Assembly: GCA_036269135.1 (NCBI GenBank)
Contig: DATASQ010000053.1
Coordinates: 62,001 to 126,000, forward strand
Reading direction: 5' to 3'
Length of the DNA: 64,000 nt
Source: Palsa-343 sp036269135
Lineage (GTDB): Bacteria > Acidobacteriota > Terriglobia > Terriglobales > Acidobacteriaceae
Shown here in pieces: positions 58,211 through 64,000 of this stretch (its first letter is position 1; each line of letters begins with the position of its first letter). The notes beneath the pieces were generated by a model. It saw nothing but the letters and a program-made list of their open reading frames with translations, was not told where the DNA came from and searched no databases. The translations under genes were made by a program, and so were the position numbers.

Positions 58211-60013
58211 TCAAAAACCTGGCGGCCTTTCACCGGCGACGCGGAACACGCTTTCGAGGGCGATGCCGGAAGCGCCCAGTCGCCCTTCTTCAAACGGTGG
58301 TGCGATCAGCGTGACGCCATACGGAACACGCCGCGGCGGCGAAAACTTCGGCAGCGGATGCGCGGGATCGGGCGCCCAGTCGCTGCGGGCCTCCGAAACA
58401 TGGATGAATCCGGCGCGCAGCGTCAGCGAAGGGTGGCCGGTGAAATTCGTGAGGGTAAGCATCTCGTCGCGCAGCGAGGGGACCAGGAGCAGATCGACCT
58501 GGGTGAAGACCTGGGCCATAGCCTCGGCGACTTTGCGGCGGAAGCGGTCGGCCTGGACGAAATCGACGGCGGAGAGGAAGCGGGACTGGCGGAAGGTGTT
58601 CGGCCAGGCATCGGGGACCTGCATGCGCATGGTATCGACCTGGTGGTTGAGCGTAATTTCCTCGAAGGCCGCCGCGGCCTCCGTAAAGAGGATGACGTCG
58701 AGCGAGTCGTAAGGCCAGTCGGGAAGCGAGACCTCGACGGGGTTCATGCCGAGGCGCGGCAGAGTGGCGAGCGCGGCGCGATCGACCTCGGTCGCGGGCG
58801 GCTCGTTCATCCACTTGGGGAAATAGCCGACGCGCAGCCCCCGCACGGACTCAGCAGCGTCGAAGTTCAGATAGCTGGCCACACTGTCGAGGTCGCCGGG
58901 ATCGGGACCGCTGATAGCGTCGAGGACGAGCAGCGTGTCTTCGACCGTGCGCGCCAGGGGGCCGAGCTTGTCGAGCGACCAGCACAGTGTCATAGCGCCG
59001 GTACGCGCGACGCGGCCGAAGGTGGGGCGCAGGCCGGTCACGCCGCAGCGCATGCTCGGGCCAATGATGCTGCCGTCGGTTTCGCTGCCGATGGCAAACG
59101 CCACCAGCCCGGCAGCCGTGGCCGCTCCCGGACCGGCGCTCGATCCGGAGGAGCCTTCTTCGAGAAGCCAGGGATTTTTTGTCTGGCCGCCGAACCAGAC
59201 ATCGTTGAGCGCCAGCGCGCCCAGGCTGAGCTTGGCGATGAGAACCGCGCCGGCTTTATCGAGACGATCGACGACAGCCGCATTTTTCGCGGGAACGCGG
59301 TGGCGGAAGGGTTCCGCGCCCCAGGTCGTGGGAATGTTGGCGGTATCGAGCAGGTCCTTGGCGCCCCAGGGAATGCCGTGGAGCGGGCCGCGATAGTGGC
59401 CGGCGGCGATCTCAGAATCGGCGCGGCGGGCCTGGTCGAGCGCGAGGTCCGGCGTGAGGGTGATGACGCAGAGAAGCTTCGGATCGAAGCGGCGCAGGCG
59501 CTCCAGATAAATTTTCGTCAGCCGTTCCGAGGTGAGCTGCCGTTTCTCGATCCATCGGGAGAGGCGCGTGACCGGGGCGAAGGCGATGTCTTCGTCGGAG
59601 GCAGGCAGAGGCCCGGGATCGGTCGTGCTGCGGACGAAACGGTCCTGCGCCGGGCCTGACGCGATGCCGGGCTGGACGGCGGAGACGCGCGACCAGGGCT
59701 GCAGACCGGATTCGAGCGCGACCTTCCGCAGGCCGGTGCGGCGCTCGTAGACCGCGGCCATCGACTGGCGCCAGTTGGACGCGGCTTCGGCGCGGTCGTG
59801 CTCGGTCATCTCGACGCGGACCAGCTTTTCCGCTTCAGCGAACGTGGCCCGGGAAACCTCCGGACCGACCGCCGGCGCGGTGCCGAAAGCGGGAGGCGTG
59901 CCAGGTGCCGGCGGAGTCTGTTGAGCATCGAGATCAGCAAGCGAGGGCGCGACGGCCGCAGCGATCAGGCCGGCGGACGACTGGAGAAGAAAATGGCGGC
60001 GGGAACGTTCCAT
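58211..60013 (-). CDS. Exported amidase, amidase-signature family
   Basis: A 600-residue enzyme. The N-terminus SRRHFLLQSSAGLIAAAVAPS is Tat-like (twin Arg). After a ~130-residue linker comes the amidase-signature domain: catalytic K219 (WGAKDLLD), cis-Ser in the EGSSGSSAGPG loop (S288/S289) and nucleophile S315 (ETDGSIIGPS). It hydrolyses amide bonds of unknown substrate, probably periplasmic. It is divergent from padR. The 120-bp spacer contains the PadR palindromes. Confidence 0.88.
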   Translation of the reverse strand: MERSRRHFLLQSSAGLIAAAVAPSLADLDAQQTPPAPGTPPAFGTAPAVGPEVSRATFAEAEKLVRVEMTEHDRAEAASNWRQSMAAVYERRTGLRKVALESGLQPWSRVSAVQPGIASGPAQDRFVRSTTDPGPLPASDEDIAFAPVTRLSRWIEKRQLTSERLTKIYLERLRRFDPKLLCVITLTPDLALDQARRADSEIAAGHYRGPLHGIPWGAKDLLDTANIPTTWGAEPFRHRVPAKNAAVVDRLDKAGAVLIAKLSLGALALNDVWFGGQTKNPWLLEEGSSGSSAGPGAATAAGLVAFAIGSETDGSIIGPSMRCGVTGLRPTFGRVARTGAMTLCWSLDKLGPLARTVEDTLLVLDAISGPDPGDLDSVASYLNFDAAESVRGLRVGYFPKWMNEPPATEVDRAALATLPRLGMNPVEVSLPDWPYDSLDVILFTEAAAAFEEITLNHQVDTMRMQVPDAWPNTFRQSRFLSAVDFVQADRFRRKVAEAMAQVFTQVDLLLVPSLRDEMLTLTNFTGHPSLTLRAGFIHVSEARSDWAPDPAHPLPKFSPPRRVPYGVTLIAPPFEEGRLGASGIALESVFRVAGERPPGF

Positions 60014-60099
60014 AGGATCCTTCAGAAGGCAAAAAGGAGTGTGTACGGACTATAGCGCAGGAGACGGACGCGGAATTCAGGTTGCCGCCCGGGCAGGGG

Positions 60100-60112
60100 G
60101 TAGACGATCTAC
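60100..60112. promoter_or_regulatory. Predicted PadR operator 1
   Basis: GTAGACGATCTAC, i.e. GTAGA-N3-TCTAC, repeated 23 bp further on. It lies between the divergent amidase and padR genes. Confidence 0.7.
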
Positions 60113-60122
60113 AGCGCAGGGG

Positions 60123-60135
60123 GTAGATTGTCTAC
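60123..60135. promoter_or_regulatory. Predicted PadR operator 2
   Basis: GTAGATTGTCTAC, again GTAGA-N3-TCTAC, ending 3 bp before the padR start codon; both copies are preceded by CAGGGG. Confidence 0.7.
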
Positions 60136-60138
60136 AAC

Positions 60139-60486
60139 ATGAAAAAGGAAAAGGAACCGTATCGGAATCGCATCGAGCTGCTGCAGGGAACGCTCGACAT
60201 GCTGATCCTGCAGACGCTGCAGTGGGGCCCGCAGCACGGCTACGGCATCAGCCAGGGCCTGCGCAGCCGGTCGAGCGAGGTGCTGCAGGTAGAAACCGGA
60301 TCGCTCTATCCGGCGCTGCACCGGATGGAGCGCACCAGGTGGATTGCGGCCGAGTGGCGGAAGACGGAGCAGAACCAGCGGGCGCGCTACTACCGCATCA
60401 CGGCGGAGGGGCGGCGGCAACTGGCGAGCGAGAGAGCGAAGTGGAGCGGGATGGTGGAGGCGATCGCTTCCATTCTGGAGACGTAG
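60139..60486 (+). CDS. PadR-family transcriptional regulator
   Basis: A 115-residue winged-helix protein: LLQGTLDMLILQTLQWGPQHGYGI, QVETGSLYPALHRMERTRWI, ARYYRITAEGRRQL. This is the short PadR type that stands next to ADOP permeases in Acidobacteriota. It should bind the two palindromes in its own promoter. The permease starts 13 bp after its stop. Confidence 0.93.
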   Translation: MKKEKEPYRNRIELLQGTLDMLILQTLQWGPQHGYGISQGLRSRSSEVLQVETGSLYPALHRMERTRWIAAEWRKTEQNQRARYYRITAEGRRQLASERAKWSGMVEAIASILET

Positions 60487-60499
60487 CGAGGAGGACGCG

Positions 60500-63184
60500 A
60501 TGAGTCTGTGGCGGCGAATTTTCGGGATGGATACGCGGAAGTCGGAGCTGGACGAGGAGATGGAGGCGCATCGGCGCATGGCGATGGAGGATCGTGTGGC
60601 GCGGGGCGAGCGCGAAGAAGACGCGCGCGCAGCCGTGGACCGGGAGATCGGCAACCAGGCGCTGGCCAAGGATGTGACGCGCGAGGCGTGGGGCTGGGTC
60701 TGGGCGGAGCGGCTGCTGCAGGATGTGCGCTACGCGCTGCGGCAGATGAAGCGGAGCCCAGGATTTGCAGCGACGGTGATCGGGACGCTGGCTCTGGGCA
60801 TCGGCGCGGCGACGGCGATGTTCACCGTGGTGGATCATGTGCTGCTGCGGCCGCTGCCGTACAAGGACGCGAAGCAGCTGGTAACGATGTCGGAGCATGG
60901 AAACGACCCGCGATTCAATAGCGGGGCGCCATGGCTCGACTTCTCGCAATGGCGCGCGGCGAATCATTCCTTTCAGGACCTCGCGTTCTGGAAGGGGATG
61001 GACGGGCGCAATTATCTGCAGGGCAATGCGACGGCGCTGCAGATCGACGGTCAGGAAGTTAGCCCGAATCTGTTTGCCGTGCTCGGCGCGAAGCCGGCGC
61101 TGGGCCCTGGGTTCATTGACGAACAGCCGGGATTCGGCGCGGTGAAGAATGCCGGCTCGATTGTGCTGAGCCATGCGGTATGGGAGACGGCCTTCGGCGG
61201 CGACAAGGGGATCGTCGGCCGCAAGGTACGGGTGAACGACCAGCGCTGGACCGTGGTGGGTGTGATGCCCGCCGGATTCCAGTTCCCCTATGACAACTAC
61301 CCGGCTGGCCAGGTTTGGACGGTTCGGCAGCTGGACGGCGACGATAAAAAGCTCGACCCCCACGGGGACGACGTAGCTCAGTACACCGTGATGGGGCGGC
61401 TGCGGCCCGAGGTGACGGTGAAAGCCGCGCGCGCCGAGATGGCGACCATCCAGAAGCAGGTGGCGGCTCAGTACACCGATCCGGAGCAGCGCGCTTATCG
61501 CAACCTGGTGAAGGTGGATCGCTACGGCGATACGCTGGTCGGCGCGGACATCCGCAAAGCCCTGCTGGCGTTGCTCGCGGCGGCGGGGGCCCTGTGGCTG
61601 ATTGCCAGCGTGAATGTTACAAATTTGCTGCTGGCGCGGAGTACGGCGCGGCAGCGGGAGATTGCCATGCGCGGCGCGCTGGGCGCGAGCCGCGGGCGCG
61701 TGCTGCAGCAGATGATGGTGGAAGGACTGGTGCTGAGCTCGTCCGCGGCGGCGCTGGGCATCGCGTTGGCGCTGGTGGCGATTCGGATCACGGGCAGCGT
61801 CGCGTCCATCCACCTGAACGTGGATTTCTCGACGCATGTGAACGTCGCGATTCTGGCCATGCTCTGCGGGCTGACGCTGATGACGGCCGTGGTGTCGTCG
61901 GCATGGCCGGCCCTGCTGGCGGTGCGCGCTCCCATCGAGCCGGCGCTGAAGCAGGGCGGCCAGCAGACCGGCGCGGGGCGCCGTCACAACCGAATGCGCA
62001 GCGCGCTGGTCGCGATTGAGGTGGCGATGTCGCTGACGCTACTGGTGGCCTGCGGGCTGCTGCTGCGGACGATCTATACGCTGCGCCACGTGCCGCTCGG
62101 ATACAGGACCGATCACATCGTGGTGGCGAATCTGTCGATCCCAACCTATCGCTACGCCGACAATAACGTGGTGACGAGCCTGTATCAGCCGCTGCTGGAA
62201 CGGGTGCAGCAACTGCACGGGGTCCGGATGGCAGGCATGATGAGCGAAGTGCCGCTGGGGCAGACCTTCAATATCATGCTGTCCCTGCGCCTGAATGGGC
62301 AGATGATTACGGCGGGGCTCAAGCCGGTGTCGCCGCAGATTCAGTCGATCTTCGGCATGAAGATGCTGGCCGGGCGTTTCTACAATGCCGAGGACACACC
62401 AAACTCAGCGCCCGTGGTGGTGGTGAACGAGGCCTTTGCGCGGGAGTTCGCGCCCAACCAGCACGATCCGCGGTCGGTGGTCGGGATGGGATTGTGGAGC
62501 GTGCAGAAGGGTGCGCCCAAGGCACGGGTGATTGGAGTGCTGGACGACGAGCGGCAGGTGCGGGTCGATCGGCCGTCGCAGCCGGAGGTGGACCCGTGCC
62601 TCTGCCAGCTCAAGCCGAATACCATGAGTTATCAACCGTCGACGATTGCAATGGATCTGGCGGTGCGCACGAACCGGCCCACAGCCGAGATGATCCCGGA
62701 GATTCGCGCGGTGCTGAAACAGGCCAGCCCGGAGCTGGCGAACTCGACGTTTTCGACGATGGACCAGATTGTCGAAGACTCGTTCGGGAGCCAGCGGCTG
62801 GCAGCGCACCTGCTGGAGATCTTTGGCGGATCGGCGCTGCTGTTGTGCGTGGCGGGGCTGTATGGACTGCTGGCCTACGTAGTTTCACAGCGCACACGCG
62901 AGCTGGGACTGCGCATCGCGCTGGGTGCGCAGCGAGCGGATTTGTCGTGGCTGGTCCTTCGCCAGGCAGGCGGAATGCTGCTGATCGGTGTAGCGGTGGG
63001 CGCGGGACTGGCGTGGGCGTCGGCGCGGCTGGTGCGGGGATTCCTCTACGGAGTGCAGGCGCATGACGGCTGGACGCTGGCCGGGGCGGCGGTGCTGCTG
63101 TTCCTGAGCGGCATGCTGGCAGCGTATGTTCCCGCGCGGCGCGCGGCGAATGTGGATCCGATGGAGGCGCTGAGAGCCGAGTAG
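60500..63184 (+). CDS. ADOP-family FtsX/MacB-like permease
   Basis: An 894-residue membrane protein: N-terminal soluble helical segment (SLWRRIFGMDTRKSELDEEMEAHR), membrane helix, MacB periplasmic core, and FtsX domains ending in GAQRADLSWLVLRQAGG and YVPARRAANVDPMEALRAE. This is the 'acidobacterial duplicated orphan permease' type: two MacB-FtsX units fused, with no ABC ATPase next to it. It may act in efflux or envelope stress. Expressed with PadR. Confidence 0.92.
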   Translation: MSLWRRIFGMDTRKSELDEEMEAHRRMAMEDRVARGEREEDARAAVDREIGNQALAKDVTREAWGWVWAERLLQDVRYALRQMKRSPGFAATVIGTLALGIGAATAMFTVVDHVLLRPLPYKDAKQLVTMSEHGNDPRFNSGAPWLDFSQWRAANHSFQDLAFWKGMDGRNYLQGNATALQIDGQEVSPNLFAVLGAKPALGPGFIDEQPGFGAVKNAGSIVLSHAVWETAFGGDKGIVGRKVRVNDQRWTVVGVMPAGFQFPYDNYPAGQVWTVRQLDGDDKKLDPHGDDVAQYTVMGRLRPEVTVKAARAEMATIQKQVAAQYTDPEQRAYRNLVKVDRYGDTLVGADIRKALLALLAAAGALWLIASVNVTNLLLARSTARQREIAMRGALGASRGRVLQQMMVEGLVLSSSAAALGIALALVAIRITGSVASIHLNVDFSTHVNVAILAMLCGLTLMTAVVSSAWPALLAVRAPIEPALKQGGQQTGAGRRHNRMRSALVAIEVAMSLTLLVACGLLLRTIYTLRHVPLGYRTDHIVVANLSIPTYRYADNNVVTSLYQPLLERVQQLHGVRMAGMMSEVPLGQTFNIMLSLRLNGQMITAGLKPVSPQIQSIFGMKMLAGRFYNAEDTPNSAPVVVVNEAFAREFAPNQHDPRSVVGMGLWSVQKGAPKARVIGVLDDERQVRVDRPSQPEVDPCLCQLKPNTMSYQPSTIAMDLAVRTNRPTAEMIPEIRAVLKQASPELANSTFSTMDQIVEDSFGSQRLAAHLLEIFGGSALLLCVAGLYGLLAYVVSQRTRELGLRIALGAQRADLSWLVLRQAGGMLLIGVAVGAGLAWASARLVRGFLYGVQAHDGWTLAGAAVLLFLSGMLAAYVPARRAANVDPMEALRAE

Positions 63185-63241
63185 GACAGGTTGCGGGTTA
63201 CAGGTTACAGAAGACCCGGGCCGCGGCGGCTGCCATACATC

Positions 63242-64000
63242 TCAGCCAGCTTCAGCAGCAAGGGTGGGCGTGTGGCTGGGGCGGTAGCCGCTGAGTCCAA
63301 AGTAGAGAACGAAGCAGTAGCAGACGAGCGGGACGAAGAACGCCATCTGGATATTGCTCGCGTCCGAGATGCGGCCCATGATGGCCGGGCAGACGGCTCC
63401 GCCAATGATGGCCATGACCAGCAGCGATGACCCCTTGTGCGTGGCCGGCCCGAGGTGGCGGATGCTGAGCGCGAAGATGGTCGGGAACATGATGGAGTGG
63501 AAGAAGCCGAGCAGCACGATGCCCACCAGCGCTGCAGGGCCGCGCGAGGTGAGGACGAGCGCGACCGACGCCAGCGATCCGACAGCAAACGCGGCGAGCA
63601 TATGGGCGGGCGCGATGCGGCGCATGAGGGCCGATCCGCCGAAGCGCCCAATCATGAAGGCGAGCAGGTGCAGCTTGAGGTAGTTCGCGGCCTGGACGTC
63701 CGTGGTGCCGGGGTGCGCGAACTCCACGAAGCGGATGACGAAGCTGGCGACGCCCACCTGCGCGCCCACGTAGAAAAATTGCGCGGCCACGCCTTTGATC
63801 AGGTGCGGAAAATGCAGCGCGTCGTGCGCCCCGGCGGTATTGCCGTCCGCGGATTCGACGGAGATGCGGGGCAGATGCGCAAGCGCGATGATCCCCGCCA
63901 TTCCCAGAAAAATGCAGACGATGATGAGATACGGCAGGCGCACAATAGCGACCTCGGCCGCCGCGGGATTACCGCTGCCGGCGAACTCGTGCGCGCGCGC
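63242..64000 (-). CDS. FucP/GluP-like MFS sugar permease, C-terminal part
   Basis: The frame is open to the right edge, so the N-terminus lies beyond the window (visible 252 residues). Six to eight helices with the fucose/glucose-galactose permease patterns: AAQFFYVGAQVGVASFVIRF, YLKLHLLAFMIGRFGGSALM, GFFHSIMFPTIFALSIRHLG and GGAVCPAIMGRISD. It should import a hexose or deoxyhexose with protons. Convergent with the ADOP gene. Confidence 0.9.
   Translation of the reverse strand, partial: ARAHEFAGSGNPAAAEVAIVRLPYLIIVCIFLGMAGIIALAHLPRISVESADGNTAGAHDALHFPHLIKGVAAQFFYVGAQVGVASFVIRFVEFAHPGTTDVQAANYLKLHLLAFMIGRFGGSALMRRIAPAHMLAAFAVGSLASVALVLTSRGPAALVGIVLLGFFHSIMFPTIFALSIRHLGPATHKGSSLLVMAIIGGAVCPAIMGRISDASNIQMAFFVPLVCYCFVLYFGLSGYRPSHTPTLAAEAG

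Overview
The window reads as a GC-rich chromosomal segment of an Acidobacteriota member, most likely of the Acidobacteriaceae/Terriglobia group. This rests on gene content typical of that phylum: a ~1200-residue Oar-like TonB-dependent receptor with an N-terminal carboxypeptidase-regulatory-like domain, a PadR regulator directly followed by a FtsX/MacB-type 'ADOP' permease with a short N-terminal soluble segment, many secreted beta-propeller proteins, and Gram-negative outer-membrane proteins. It is an inference from family content; no rRNA lies in the window. Three tRNA genes are present: Pro(CGG), Arg(CCG) and Ala(GGC).

Layout. 1-6.7 kb: 3' part of glnD, an OprB-like porin, an aldo/keto reductase, a small zinc ribbon protein and a secreted lactonase-type propeller. 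6.7-11.3 kb: glycolytic genes gpmI and eno on the minus strand, with two secreted proteins. 11.4-19.2 kb: a sugar-acquisition locus with a CsxA-type GH2 exo-glucosaminidase-like enzyme, a LacI-family regulator and a TonB-dependent receptor. Matching 14-bp palindromic operators lie just downstream of both the GH2 and the receptor promoters. 19.2-24.8 kb: membrane proteins, a broken GIY-YIG nuclease next to an orphan antitoxin, a pilin, a LolA-like protein and a Ycf48-like propeller. 24.8-27.0 kb: an arsenic locus (arsR, a truncated ACR3 efflux gene, divergent arsM and arsC). 27.3-29.0 kb: tRNA-Pro, an orphan Flp pilin, mmuM and tRNA-Arg.

29.3-34.1 kb is the most unusual region. A polytopic MBOAT-like membrane protein, a free-standing carrier protein, a free-standing NRPS-type methyltransferase and a convergent free-standing adenylation enzyme form what looks like a Dlt-like aminoacyl-transfer pathway with an added methylation step, without condensation or thioesterase domains. 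34.2-36.3 kb: a TolB-like propeller and an A-type Fe-S carrier. 36.4-43.2 kb: a seven-gene type IV pilus/type II secretion assembly operon (C-B-M-N-O-P-like and a pseudopilin with a long low-complexity tail) without a secretin. 43.2-44.0 kb is a gene-free 800-bp block beside tRNA-Ala.

44.3-50.3 kb: a periplasmic protein, an ECF sigma/anti-sigma pair, a SRPBCC-like/RHH gene pair with a strong palindrome, a TonB-C protein, a small Cys-rich protein and a GGDEF response regulator. 50.3-54.6 kb: a cyclopropane-synthase-like methyltransferase, a paired half-size EamA transporter, a full-size EamA transporter and a DUF2892 protein. 54.1-60.0 kb: a response regulator with a large hybrid histidine kinase, and a Tat-type amidase. 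60.1-63.2 kb: PadR with two matching palindromes, and its ADOP permease. The window ends inside a FucP-like sugar permease. No IS transposase, prophage, CRISPR array or rRNA was seen.
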